Shown: piece after piece, positions 35,311 to 46,239 of the stretch
Numbering within the stretch: position 1 is the first letter of the stretch
Layout: every line of letters begins with the position of its first letter
NCBI GenBank assembly: GCA_963422685.1
Contig: OY730442.1
Location: 2,666,001 to 2,730,000, forward strand
Source of the DNA: Spongiihabitans sp963422685
GTDB taxonomy: Bacteria > Pseudomonadota > Gammaproteobacteria > Arenicellales > Poriferihabitantaceae
Reading direction: 5' to 3'
Length of the DNA: 64,000 nucleotides
Notes under the pieces: generated by a model
The model's database searches: none
The model's input: only the letters and a program-made list of their open reading frames with translations
Told to the model about the DNA's origin: nothing
Made by a program: the position numbers and the translations under genes

Positions 35311-35859
35311 AATACACCGAGGGGACTTCTGAAAAGCGTCAAAAACAATTGATATTGATAATTGCTGATTGATATTCGAGATTATCCTGTCTGCATTCGA
35401 GTTACTTTACGTTTCCAGTGCCCATTTCCATCCGTATTTCCCTATTACAGACGCACGCATTGTAGCGCCTGTAACTCTCTCCGGCACCAATACAGATTCG
35501 CCAGCGCAAATAGTGTAAAGAGCTGTGACGCATTTTTCTCGATTCCTCGGTAACGGGCTTTGGTATATCCCGAAAGGCAGGCTCCCCCTTCGCCCAGGTG
35601 CGATTGCTTTTACCGTTGAATAAGTGAGCCGCTGGGCTGAGCTGCCTGCCGCGCCTCGCTTTACGATTGACCCGCCATGCTTAACTCTTTAACAGGCCTT
35701 TTGCTGATATTCCCTGACTGAATGACTTCATCCGTTGGCGTCAATGCAGGTTCAGCCGCCAATTTCGTTCCAGCGGGTGCGCGAAATAACCCTGCTCAAC
35801 CAGTTTTCGACAAACCGCACCGACTCAGTCCGGCAGGCCGCCCAGGCTGTGTTCGGCGG
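35311..35859. other. Decayed intergenic sequence
   Basis: No open frame with recognisable similarity was found. Minus-strand frames give short protein-like pieces such as VCRKLVEQGYFAHPLERNWR near 35780, interrupted by stops, so it is probably further mobile-element debris. Confidence 0.35.
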
Positions 35860-36138
35860 TCAGTTTCTTCGCGTTGTATCATAGCGGTAGCCGTAATGTT
35901 GAACCCGCCGTTTCAAGTCGTGAATCCAGCTTTCGGCATCCGCGTTTCCCAGTAAAGCCGTTTCTTCCGCTGGGTGAATAAAATCCGGGACATACCGCCC
36001 GCTGCCCGCGAACGTCAGCCACCGCTCCTTGTGATGCAGACCCGATAGCGGTGTGCTTGTCACCGTGTTGCAGGTTCTGCCGCATTCCTTGCATTGATAC
36101 TGCCTGCCTGTTTGGGTGAATCGGCAATCTCTTTCCAA
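35860..36138 (-). pseudogene. Zinc-ribbon transposase fragment (IS1595-like)
   Basis: The frame gives RQYQCKECGRTCNTVTSTPL and SGLHHKERWL, matching the N-terminal zinc ribbon and following segment of IS1595-type transposases (usual form RCKxCGRTFNALTGTPLxxLRxKxxW). The rest of the transposase is missing or unrelated. The assignment to IS1595 rests on this block only. Confidence 0.6.
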
Positions 36139-36205
36139 ATATCGAGCGCGTTTATGCTATTACCGCTTAGGCTATTACCTAGGGGATACGGTTACTGGCG
36201 GCCAG

Positions 36206-37054
36206 TTACGGTTTCTCGCCGCGCCGCAGGCGGGCTTCTATGTCATCCAGGCACGGTATCAAATCGGCGATGCTGTCGATGACGTAGTGCGCGCCGCGTT
36301 GATACATGGTGGGGTAGATGCGATCACGGTGTTTTTGTTTGGCCGCTTCGGAATAGACATTCCACTGGTCCAGTTGGACCCCCACTTCATTACCGGAAAT
36401 CGCCAGGCCGATCGCCCAGCACCCGGCATTCAGGCCTTCTTCAATCCCGGTCAGGGTGTCGTCGATTTTAACTACTGATTGCACGGGTGAAATATCCAGT
36501 TCCAGTAGGTTGCGCAATACCATATGCGGAAATGGGCGGCCGCGTTTTACATCGCCAGCGCCGAATGTGGCGTCGGGAATATAGCCCTGTCTGGCCGCAT
36601 CCGCCTGGTTGATAGCGAGCATTCCTGGCAGATAGCCCGAAGTGGAGCCGATTTTATATCCACGTTTGCGGCATTCGACAATTACGTCCAGGGTGCCCGG
36701 GATCAATTGGGAATATTCCGACAGACAGGCCTCCTGCATGGGCACGAAGTCTGCAAACATTCGGTCCACGTCGGCATCGGTGGGCTCGACACCGTGTTTT
36801 TTCAGCCAGCGCCGACGCACGCCGGGAATTTCGCAAATCAAACCAATATGAACTTTCTTGTGCGCACCCATGGGGATGCGCGCTTCCTCCAGACTGATGG
36901 GTACGCCCGCCTTCTCAAATACCTGGCAAAAAACCACCGCGGGCGCCATGCAGCCGAAATCCATGGTGGTTCCGGCCCAATCGAGGATAATGCATCGCAG
37001 TGGGCCGCGGTAAGCGCGGTTATAGGTAAATTCTCGTTCGTAGGTAAATTGCAT
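36206..37054 (-). CDS. phnX: Phosphonoacetaldehyde hydrolase
   Basis: This HAD-superfamily enzyme splits phosphonoacetaldehyde into acetaldehyde and phosphate, the last step of 2-aminoethylphosphonate use. Its 282 residues are normal. The nucleophile Asp25 lies in CIILDWAGTTMDFG. The Schiff-base lysine is probably Lys66 in PMGAHKKVHI, with a histidine three residues on. GSTSGYLPGMLAI and VVKIDDTLTGIEEGLNAG are the later HAD motifs. No phnW transaminase or phosphonate transporter is next to it. A promoter-like element lies about 130-155 bp upstream. It borders the IS-rich island. Confidence 0.95.
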   Translation of the reverse strand: MQFTYEREFTYNRAYRGPLRCIILDWAGTTMDFGCMAPAVVFCQVFEKAGVPISLEEARIPMGAHKKVHIGLICEIPGVRRRWLKKHGVEPTDADVDRMFADFVPMQEACLSEYSQLIPGTLDVIVECRKRGYKIGSTSGYLPGMLAINQADAARQGYIPDATFGAGDVKRGRPFPHMVLRNLLELDISPVQSVVKIDDTLTGIEEGLNAGCWAIGLAISGNEVGVQLDQWNVYSEAAKQKHRDRIYPTMYQRGAHYVIDSIADLIPCLDDIEARLRRGEKP

Positions 37055-37180
37055 TGTTGGGACGCTGCTGGTTAGGTGATAAAAGTGATCAGGCCATATA
37101 GCTTGTCACTGCAAATGACTGGCCCGGACCGGTGTAGGCGCACAGGTTATTGATAATATCATGCGCTAACAAATTGTTAT

Positions 37181-37208
37181 TATTTATAGTTCGTATTGTC
37201 ATGGTCAA
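37181..37208 (-). promoter_or_regulatory. Possible promoter of phnX
   Basis: On the minus strand TTGACC (37208-37203) and TAAATA (37186-37181) are 16 bp apart in an A/T-rich stretch. They lie 125-155 bp before the phnX start. The call rests on consensus resemblance only. Confidence 0.35.
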
Positions 37209-37250
37209 TAAAATGTCGTTTCTGTAAATTGTGCCCGAATAACCTCTTGT

Positions 37251-38258
37251 CTATTCAGACCAGCCAGAATAGTCATCCAGCTCGCTTTGCAGTTGCCGTT
37301 TGCGTTCGGGCCCAATAAATGCGGCATTGATCGCATTGTGTGAAAGTTGTATCAGGTCGGCTTTGCGCAAATTCAGGGAATCACTGACTGCGGCAAAATT
37401 TTCGTTCATGTAGCCGCCAAAATAAGCCGGGTCATCGGAATTAACCGTGACCATTAAGCCTTTGTCCAGCATCGTTTTCAAGGGATGTTTGCGCATATTT
37501 TCCACCACGCACAATCGCGTATTCGACAACGGGCACAGGGTCAAAGGCATTTTTTCCCGCACCAGTCTGTCCACCAGGGCCGGGTTCTGTAAACAGCTAT
37601 TGCCATGATCAATGCGATTAACCTGCAACAAATCGAGTGCGCCGATAATGTATTCGGGCGGCCCTTCCTCGCCCGCATGGGCGACACGGACATAGCCCTG
37701 GTTTCGCGCTTCGCGAAATACCTGTGCAAATTTTTCCGGCGGGTTGCCAAGCTCGCTGGAATCCAGCCCGATGCCGATAATTTTTTCCTTGTACGGTCGC
37801 GCCATTTCCAGCGTATCGAAGGCATCCTCCTGGTGCAGATGACGCAGCATACACATAATCACATTTGAACTCATTCCAAACGCCTGCTGTGCGGCTTGCA
37901 GCGCATTGCAGATGCCTTCAATGGCAGTTGCAAATGCGATGCCACGGCTGGTATGCCCCTGGGGATCGAAAAAGATTTCGGTGTGCCGAACATTTTGCCC
38001 ATGAATGCGGCATAGATAGGCCCAAGTTAAATCGTAAAAATCCTGCTCGGTTTGCAGGACATTCATACCCTGATAATAAATATCAAGAAAATCCTGTAAT
38101 TTTTTGAAAGAATAGGCTTTTTTGAGATCTTCAACCTCGCGATAGGGCAGGGTAATACCGTTGCGCCCGGCCAGTTTGAGCATCAATGCCGGTTCAAGCG
38201 TTCCCTCTATATGGCAATGCAGTTCGACTTTCGGCAGGTTTTGTATAAAATTTTTCAT
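37251..38258 (-). CDS. Adenine deaminase (adenosine deaminase superfamily, type 2)
   Basis: This 335-residue zinc hydrolase most likely converts adenine to hypoxanthine. The metal-binding HCH (His14, His16) is in LPKVELHCHIEGTLEP. RVAHAGEEGPPEYI holds the next His and the catalytic Glu, RIDHGNSCL another His, and VNSDDPAYFGGYMNENF the Asp ligands. FDPQGHTSRGI, GLDSSELGNPP and PAYFGGY are shared with the biochemically characterised Pseudomonas aeruginosa adenine deaminase PA0148 rather than with true adenosine deaminases. Start 38258 is chosen because the conserved region begins there; the frame to 38330 adds unrelated residues. Confidence 0.9.
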   Translation of the reverse strand: MKNFIQNLPKVELHCHIEGTLEPALMLKLAGRNGITLPYREVEDLKKAYSFKKLQDFLDIYYQGMNVLQTEQDFYDLTWAYLCRIHGQNVRHTEIFFDPQGHTSRGIAFATAIEGICNALQAAQQAFGMSSNVIMCMLRHLHQEDAFDTLEMARPYKEKIIGIGLDSSELGNPPEKFAQVFREARNQGYVRVAHAGEEGPPEYIIGALDLLQVNRIDHGNSCLQNPALVDRLVREKMPLTLCPLSNTRLCVVENMRKHPLKTMLDKGLMVTVNSDDPAYFGGYMNENFAAVSDSLNLRKADLIQLSHNAINAAFIGPERKRQLQSELDDYSGWSE

Positions 38259-38335
38259 GATCGGGTGTTCTAGCTTCCACCGCACTTTAGCTGTTTTTCC
38301 ATCTGTTGGATAAACTGGCAACCGCAGCACGCCCG

Positions 38336-39217
38336 CTAACCAATTCGTTTTCCTTGTGTTCGTTCAGCATCCGGCTTCCAGTCAGGCGGTCTAAATATAA
38401 AACTCAGCGCGTCGCTGATGTTACGGGCCTGCCACACATCCTTGGTTATCTGCCAAAACTCGTGAATATTGATGATCACCGGATTCGACGTCCGAATCGG
38501 TGTGGTGATGCCATAAACAACCTTTCCATCCTCACTTTTATAGGTGCCAAACAAACGGTCCCATACCATCAGTATGCCGCCATAATTCTTGTCGTGATAT
38601 TGTTTGTTGGAACCATGATGTACCCGATGAGCCGATGGGGTGTTAAAAAACCGGTCAGCCCAAGCGAGTTTGCCGATTTTCTCTGTGTGAATCCAGGTTT
38701 GATACAGCACCACAATGGATAAAGCGATGATGGTTTGAATGGCGCTGAATCCAACCAGCACCATCGGTACAAAAAACAGCCATTCTATGGCGCCTTCAAT
38801 CCAGGCCAGTCGCAAGCCGGTGGTCAGATTAAATTCTGGCGAAGAATGATGAACGCTGTGGTAGGCCCAAAGAATACGAACCCGATGTTCGCACCGGTGC
38901 ATCCAGTAGTACGTCAAATCCGCCGCCAACAAAGCCATAATCCAGCTCCACCACGTTTCCTGAATTGTAGTAAAGGCAAAGGACTGGGTGATAAACAAGC
39001 CGAGCACGAATACCAGTCCATAAAGGGTTCGTTCAAGCAGATGATTTCCTGTGGCGATGGCGAAGTTAGCGGCTGATTCCTTAATGTCAGTGCGTTTTTT
39101 TATATAGAAGTCCCAGGCCGTTTCGCCAAGTATAACCACAAGAAAGGCCAACCCGATTATCTCCATCACCCGAAAGGAAGCGGAGAATGCGGCAAATTGC
39201 TGATCAATATAGTCCAT
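38336..39217 (-). CDS. Membrane fatty acid hydroxylase/sterol desaturase family protein
   Basis: This 293-residue integral membrane di-iron protein has its three histidine clusters in YYWMHRCEHR, YHSVHHSS and SAHRVHHGSN, with HDKNYGGILMVWDRLFGTY as the conserved end. About five hydrophobic segments were counted. The substrate is not known. Its gene precedes the adenine deaminase on the same strand by about 80 bp, but no functional link is evident. Confidence 0.88.
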   Translation of the reverse strand: MDYIDQQFAAFSASFRVMEIIGLAFLVVILGETAWDFYIKKRTDIKESAANFAIATGNHLLERTLYGLVFVLGLFITQSFAFTTIQETWWSWIMALLAADLTYYWMHRCEHRVRILWAYHSVHHSSPEFNLTTGLRLAWIEGAIEWLFFVPMVLVGFSAIQTIIALSIVVLYQTWIHTEKIGKLAWADRFFNTPSAHRVHHGSNKQYHDKNYGGILMVWDRLFGTYKSEDGKVVYGITTPIRTSNPVIINIHEFWQITKDVWQARNISDALSFIFRPPDWKPDAERTQGKRIG

Positions 39218-39365
39218 ATCGAATTTATCTTACTGTTTTCTGGAATGAAATAAAGGCATCAGATGAAACTGGCGATATAAGTCAAATTAATCCAGCCCCA
39301 TCAGCATCTTACAATCATTTCCGCGTTCCCGGCAGCGCATCGCCGAGCCGCAGTTTTCTCACCCA

Positions 39366-40067
39366 TCAGTCCATTATCAGCCTGCGTTTCGTACTGCGGT
39401 GCTCAATCCAGCGGAAAAATCCGATAATAATCCCGGCCAGACAGAGGTATATCCCGGCAACCAGCAGCAATGGTTCATAAATCCGATAAGTTTCCTGGCG
39501 CACCATACTGCCCACGCCATAAACATCGAAAACCGTTATGGTTGCGGCCAAAGGTATGGATTTGAGCGTTAATATGAATTCCCCGGCCAGCGTCGGCAAA
39601 ACATTTTGCACTGCCCGGGGAAACCAGATTCGCCATAACAGGGTAAATGGATTCATACCAAATGCGCGAGCGGCCTCAAGCTCACCCTTGTTGACACTCT
39701 TAAATGCCCCGCGCATGACTTCCCCGGAATAACCGGCCACACTGATGGTAAATGCAAACACCGCATAAGGAAATGCATCCCGCAGTGCCGGCCAGATAAA
39801 ACTCTCGCGTATGCCCGGAATAAACGGAAATATTGAACCTAGCCCATAATAGATCAACCAGAGTTGGATCAGTAGTGGAGTGCCCCGGACCACGGTGCAA
39901 AACCCTTGCGCGCATAACGCCAGCGCTTTTGGGCCAGTGACCTGCACCAGACCTACCGGGGTGGCCAGAATCATGCCGAAGGTGATGGACAAAATCAATA
40001 ATTTGATCGTAATCCACAGGCCCTCGACAAATTTCGGCGTATATTCGGCGACCCAATACCATTCCAT
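39366..40067 (-). CDS. Polar amino acid ABC transporter permease (HisM type)
   Basis: This 233-residue inner-membrane permease is the second of the pair. The start MEWYWVAEYTPKFVEGLWIT is typical of HisM/ArtM. The ATPase-contact loop is AARAFGMNPFTLLWRIWFPR (EAA motif). RGTPLLIQLWLIYYG is a conserved family block. It follows the HisQ-type gene by 24 bp and ends the operon. Confidence 0.92.
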   Translation of the reverse strand: MEWYWVAEYTPKFVEGLWITIKLLILSITFGMILATPVGLVQVTGPKALALCAQGFCTVVRGTPLLIQLWLIYYGLGSIFPFIPGIRESFIWPALRDAFPYAVFAFTISVAGYSGEVMRGAFKSVNKGELEAARAFGMNPFTLLWRIWFPRAVQNVLPTLAGEFILTLKSIPLAATITVFDVYGVGSMVRQETYRIYEPLLLVAGIYLCLAGIIIGFFRWIEHRSTKRRLIMD

Positions 40068-40091
40068 AGCGAACAGACCTGCCGGAAAGTG

Positions 40092-40829
40092 CTATACAAG
40101 ATCGGGCTGGCCACGTCGATATCGACGTTCCAGCAATCGGAACAACGCATTGGAAATCAGGCTGACGCATAGATAAATACATCCAGCCGCCAGATAAAAC
40201 ATCAGATATTCTTTGGTCGCACCGGCCGCCTGCCGGGTGGTCAGGGCCAGCTCGCTCAGGCCGACCACGGCCAGCAGCGCAGTATCTTTGGTGACGATCA
40301 ACCACAGATTGGCAAGGCCAGGTAACGCCAGTGGAATCATGGCGGGGATGATGATGCGGCGGTGTCTGGTCAGCCAAGACATGCCGCAGGCTTTGGCTGC
40401 TTCAATTTGCCCCACAGGCACCGCCAGCATTGCCCCGCGTATGACTTCTATGGAATACGCGCCTTGCACGAAACCCAGTACGTAGATTCCGGCCACCAGG
40501 GCATTGATATCCACCCGCGCATACCCTAGGGATTCCAATACCCCATTCAACAAATCCGGTCCGGCATAAAACAGCAATAGAATCAGCACCAGTTCGGGTA
40601 TGGCACGGCCGAGCGTGGTATAGATTTCAAATGACCAGCGCAGGATTGGCCCGCCGTAAATTTTACCGAGTGCGCCACTCAGTCCAATCAACAGGCCAAG
40701 TGCATACGCACCGAACGCAATTTGCAGACTCAAACCCAGTCCTTGCAATAAATTGCCGCCCCACCCCGGCGGCGAAAAGGCGAGTAAATCCAGTCCTGAA
40801 GGCGTCACGGTAAAACCGGCCCAAGACAA
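40092..40829 (-). CDS. Polar amino acid ABC transporter permease (HisQ type)
   Basis: This 245-residue permease has about five membrane segments. The EAA loop is IEAAKACGMSWLTRHRRIII, and GRAIPELVLILLLFYAG is the conserved block. FSPPGWGGNLLQGLGLSLQI near the start fits HisQ/ArtQ. No ATG is found at the beginning: TTG 40829 or GTG 40808 must start it. It lies about 108 bp after the binding protein gene. Confidence 0.9.
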   Translation of the reverse strand: MSWAGFTVTPSGLDLLAFSPPGWGGNLLQGLGLSLQIAFGAYALGLLIGLSGALGKIYGGPILRWSFEIYTTLGRAIPELVLILLLFYAGPDLLNGVLESLGYARVDINALVAGIYVLGFVQGAYSIEVIRGAMLAVPVGQIEAAKACGMSWLTRHRRIIIPAMIPLALPGLANLWLIVTKDTALLAVVGLSELALTTRQAAGATKEYLMFYLAAGCIYLCVSLISNALFRLLERRYRRGQPDLV

Positions 40830-40937
40830 AACCCAGCCTGTGAGCTATTCAAGGCAGGCAGGATTTGCAGGGTTGAACCGGAACGATCATGCGCATTAAC
40901 AATGACCGCTCCGGCCCAATCAATATAAGTTAATAAA

Positions 40938-41723
40938 TTATTCTCCGCCGTAAATGTCGAAGTTAAAATATCTCTCCGAAATGGCGTTGAAGGTACCGTC
41001 AGCGCGAATCTGCGCGATAGCCGCATTAAATCGCGCTTTCAGCTCGGTATCTTCCTTACGCATCCCGCCGCCAACACCCGGGCCAAACACCGCAACGTCG
41101 TTGAGTTCTCCGGCGATTTCACAACAGGCGCCGCTTTCACTATTGAGGAACGGCTGCATGGCCAGCGAATCACCCACCACCGCGTCCACCCGGCCGGCCA
41201 CCAAATCCTGGTTATGCTCATCAAAAGTTGCATAGGTTTTCAGGCTCGCCGCCGTATCGGCATAATGCTTGGAAACATAGTTTTCATGGGTAGTAGAGAC
41301 CTGTACACCGACAATCTTTCCGCTCACACTGGCGGGTGAACCATCAATGCCGGCGCCTTTTGGCGCCACGATTACCGCAGGGGTGTTGTAGTATTTGTCC
41401 GAAAAATCGATGGTTTTCATGCGCTCCTCAGTGATCGACATGGACGACACGATCACATCGAATTTTTTCGCCATCAGCGCCGGAATGATGCCATCCCACG
41501 CCACTTCGACCCACTCACACTGCTCGCCCATTGCGGCGCAGATTGCGTCAGCGATTTCAATCTCCCAGCCTTCCCATACACCGGACGCATTCTTTTCCGC
41601 AAACGGAGGATAGGGTTCAGCCGCAACACCCAGCTTAAGCGCGTAGGCATTCGAACCGAGCAAGCAGACCGCAAGCACGGCCCCGATCATTAACCGGGTA
41701 AAATTTTTCATAGTCGTTCTCAT
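40938..41723 (-). CDS. Periplasmic polar amino acid-binding protein
   Basis: This 261-residue class-3 binding protein has a Sec signal peptide (FTRLMIGAVLAVCLLGSNAYA) and mature start LKLGVAAEPYPPFAEKN. The family signature GWEIEIADAICAAMG and the ligand-loop SSMSITEERMKTIDFSDKYY match HisJ/ArgT-type proteins for basic amino acids. Start 41723 is used; Met at 41711 is equally good. Arginine, ornithine, lysine or an opine are the likely ligands, by family. Confidence 0.92.
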   Translation of the reverse strand: MRTTMKNFTRLMIGAVLAVCLLGSNAYALKLGVAAEPYPPFAEKNASGVWEGWEIEIADAICAAMGEQCEWVEVAWDGIIPALMAKKFDVIVSSMSITEERMKTIDFSDKYYNTPAVIVAPKGAGIDGSPASVSGKIVGVQVSTTHENYVSKHYADTAASLKTYATFDEHNQDLVAGRVDAVVGDSLAMQPFLNSESGACCEIAGELNDVAVFGPGVGGGMRKEDTELKARFNAAIAQIRADGTFNAISERYFNFDIYGGE

Positions 41724-41788
41724 GTTGAATAGTTTTAAATTAAAGTGTTAAAAAATCCGCGTTGATTAAATTTGATCAAAACCGGAAT

Positions 41789-42607
41789 CTAACCAACCGA
41801 GCGTACAAAATTGCGGCAGCGCTCGCTTTCCGCTTCCTTGAATACCCGCTGCGGCGATCCTTCTTCTTCCACTCGACCATTATGCAGGAATATCACATGG
41901 GATGAAACATTGCCGGCAAAATTCATCTCATGGGTTACCATAATCATGGTTCGACCTTCTTCCGCCAGGTCGCGAATCACCTTGAGCACCTCGCCCACAA
42001 GCTCGGGGTCCAGCGCCGAAGTCGGCTCATCAAACAACAATGCGCTCGGTTCAATGGCCAGCGCCCGGGCGATGGCCACCCGTTGCTGCTGCCCGCCGGA
42101 AAGCACTGCCGGATACTGATTGCGTTTTTCCCATAACCCGACTTTTTGCAAAAGCGCATCGGCGCGTTCGATGGCTTCGCTTTTTTTAAGTTTTAAAACA
42201 TGCACCGGCGCTTCGATTACATTCTGCAAAACAGTCATGTGCTCCCACAGATTGAAACCCTGAAACACCATGCCAAGCTGGGTACGAATACGTTCGATCT
42301 GACGCATATTTACCGGCACCAGATCGCCGGTTTTGCTTTTCCTGAATTCCAGTAATTCGCCATTGATCGAGATATTGCCCGAGGTTGGATTCTCCAAAAG
42401 ATTAAGACATCGCAAAAAAGTGCTTTTCCCGGAACCGCTTGCGCCAATGATAGACACCACATCACCCTCCCGGGCTCGCAGCGATACCCCTTTAATCACC
42501 TCAAGCGAACCAAATGATTTGTAGAGATCATTCACTTCAATCGTAGCAGTGGCTTCAATAGTAGCAGTGGATGCCGCAGCATCTTTGGTATCGTTCACAG
42601 CGCTCAT
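41789..42607 (-). CDS. Polar amino acid ABC transporter ATPase (HisP type)
   Basis: This 272-residue ATPase is the first gene of the operon. It has Walker A IIGASGSGKSTFLR, signature LSGGQQQRVAIARAL, Walker B ALLFDEPTSALDPE and the switch His in VTHEMNFA. FQGFNLWEHMTVLQNV is the Q-loop. A small in-frame direct repeat near the N-terminus (TIEATATIE) comes from a duplicated stretch around 42540-42570. The divergent neighbour is the acetoacetyl-CoA synthetase gene. Confidence 0.94.
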   Translation of the reverse strand: MSAVNDTKDAAASTATIEATATIEVNDLYKSFGSLEVIKGVSLRAREGDVVSIIGASGSGKSTFLRCLNLLENPTSGNISINGELLEFRKSKTGDLVPVNMRQIERIRTQLGMVFQGFNLWEHMTVLQNVIEAPVHVLKLKKSEAIERADALLQKVGLWEKRNQYPAVLSGGQQQRVAIARALAIEPSALLFDEPTSALDPELVGEVLKVIRDLAEEGRTMIMVTHEMNFAGNVSSHVIFLHNGRVEEEGSPQRVFKEAESERCRNFVRSVG

Positions 42608-42831
42608 TGGTCTTTATGGTCGGGCCTTGACGGTTGGCATTATACGGCTGGTTTAATGCAATACCGAAACATTTTTCACCCACCGCATTCCCCAGGGGCG
42701 CGATGCGTCGGGTTGCTGCACGATTTTGCAATATCAAACAGGAATTGTGGTGGCCTGAATGCACGGCGGGTTACAATCACCTGATTGATACGCTGTATTT
42801 CCGATTCACGTTTTGCCGGGAAGAACCTGAG

Positions 42832-44781
<1,950 letters not shown>

Positions 44782-44806
44782 ATATGAACCGTATACAGAC
44801 AGAGAA

Positions 44807-45997
44807 ATGATCATGCAGAAAAAACAGGTTGTGGTGGCGAGTGGTGTGCGCACAGCGGTTGGCAGTTTTGGCGGTAGTTTAAAAAATCACAGTCCGGCCC
44901 AACTCGGCGCGGCGGTGGTTGCCGAAGCGGTTAGGCGCGTCGGCATCAATGGGCAAGCCGTAGGCCACTGCGTCATCGGCCAAGTCATTCATACCGAAGC
45001 GCAGGATATGTACCTGTCCCGGGTGGTCGCGCTGCGCGGCGGGCTGCACCATAAAACGCCGGCGGTAACGGTTAATCGATTGTGCGGCAGCGGGATGCAG
45101 GCCATCGTTACCGCGGCCCAGCAAATACAACTGGGGATGTGTCATACCGCAGTAGCGGGCGGCGTTGAAGTGATGAGCAGGGGCGGGTATGTGGCCACTG
45201 GCGCACGTTTCGGCAATCGTCTGGGCGATGGGAAATTGATCGACATGATGCTGTCTGCGCTGCATTGCCCCATTGAACATTGCCATATGGGAATTACCGC
45301 AGAAAATATCGCGGAAAAGTGGGATATCAGTCGTGCGCAGCAGGATGAACTTGCCCTGGTCAGTCATCAGCGCGCCCAGAATGCAATCGAACAGGGTTAT
45401 TTCAAGTCGCAAATTTTGCCCATCGAAGTCAAATCCGGCAGGGACAGCATAATGTTTGCCCGGGACGAACACGTTCGCTTCGACGCCAGACTGGAAGATA
45501 TGGCAAAACTGAAACCGGTATTCAAGCAGGACGGCACGGTTACCGCAGGCAATGCTTCCGGTATTAACGATGGCGCGGCGGCGGTGGTATTGATGGATAG
45601 TGAACACTGTGAATCTTTGCAGATAAAAGCCCGGGCGAAATTGATCAAATACGCTTATGCCGGGGTTGAACCCGGATACATGGGTATCGGGCCGGTGCCG
45701 GCGGTTGAAAACCTGTTTGCAGAAACTGAATTTTCGGTCAGGGATATTGATGTCTGGGAAGTCAACGAGGCATTCGCCGCCCAGGCAATTGCGGTAGCGC
45801 GGGAGCTTGACATTCCTGCGGATAAACTGAATCCCAATGGCAGCGGCATCTCGCTGGGGCATCCGATAGGCGCAACCGGCGTGGTGATAACAGAAAAAGC
45901 CCTTTCCGAACTTGAGCGCACCGGCGGAAAATATGCGGTGGTCACCATGTGTATCGGCGGCGGTCAGGGCATCGCGGCACTGTTTGAAAAAATCTGA
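44807..45997 (+). CDS. Acetyl-CoA acetyltransferase (thiolase)
   Basis: This 396-residue thiolase splits or forms acetoacetyl-CoA. The acyl-carrying Cys93 is in VNRLCGSGMQAI, His352 in LNPNGSGISLGHPIGATG, and the second active Cys382 in MCIGGGQGIA. Start 44807 is used; a second Met lies two codons on. It is co-transcribed with acetoacetyl-CoA synthetase, which supports ketone body or hydroxybutyrate use. Confidence 0.95.
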   Translation: MIMQKKQVVVASGVRTAVGSFGGSLKNHSPAQLGAAVVAEAVRRVGINGQAVGHCVIGQVIHTEAQDMYLSRVVALRGGLHHKTPAVTVNRLCGSGMQAIVTAAQQIQLGMCHTAVAGGVEVMSRGGYVATGARFGNRLGDGKLIDMMLSALHCPIEHCHMGITAENIAEKWDISRAQQDELALVSHQRAQNAIEQGYFKSQILPIEVKSGRDSIMFARDEHVRFDARLEDMAKLKPVFKQDGTVTAGNASGINDGAAAVVLMDSEHCESLQIKARAKLIKYAYAGVEPGYMGIGPVPAVENLFAETEFSVRDIDVWEVNEAFAAQAIAVARELDIPADKLNPNGSGISLGHPIGATGVVITEKALSELERTGGKYAVVTMCIGGGQGIAALFEKI

Positions 45998-46012
45998 AAA
46001 TCTTCTGAAAAT

Positions 46013-46198
46013 TCAGCCCGGGCACTCAATGGATTGCGGGCGCCTGAGCTTGCCCGGGTGATCGTAGGGGCCAATCCATTGAATCTTCCCCGCACGCAAT
46101 TGAATATAATAAGGCGCCGTCCATTCATGGCGCGGATAACCAGGAGGTGCCCGGAAACATTCCCGGCTATAGTGCGGGTGAACGGGATGCACTGCCAC
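46013..46198 (-). repeat. Probable dispersed-repeat sequence with short frame
   Basis: The minus strand reads MAVHPVHPHYSRECFRAPPG, then WTAPYYIQLRAGKIQWIGPY. Such short peptides, with MHPVHPHY and a downstream IQLR-type run, recur in many bacterial genomes as translations of dispersed repeats rather than genes. An 11-bp inverted repeat (TCAATGGATTG at 46026-46036 and its complement at 46072-46082) flanks a GC-rich core. It lies between thiolase and the SppA-like gene. Confidence 0.4.
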
Positions 46199-46239
46199 AA
46201 CAGGATATTATTTAGACAGCAGAAAAAGGCCTGACCATT

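Noticed and set aside
35311..35859. Second half of the zinc-ribbon transposase
   Set aside because: No frame gave the DDE-domain blocks expected after the zinc ribbon.
40830..40937. Terminator between the binding protein and HisQ-type permease
   Set aside because: Only short interrupted stems (CCGGA/TCCGG) without a T-run on the coding strand.
42634..42831. N-terminal extension of acetoacetyl-CoA synthetase from ATG 42634
   Set aside because: The 66 residues do not resemble the family start, while TTG 42832 gives normal length with a ribosome site.
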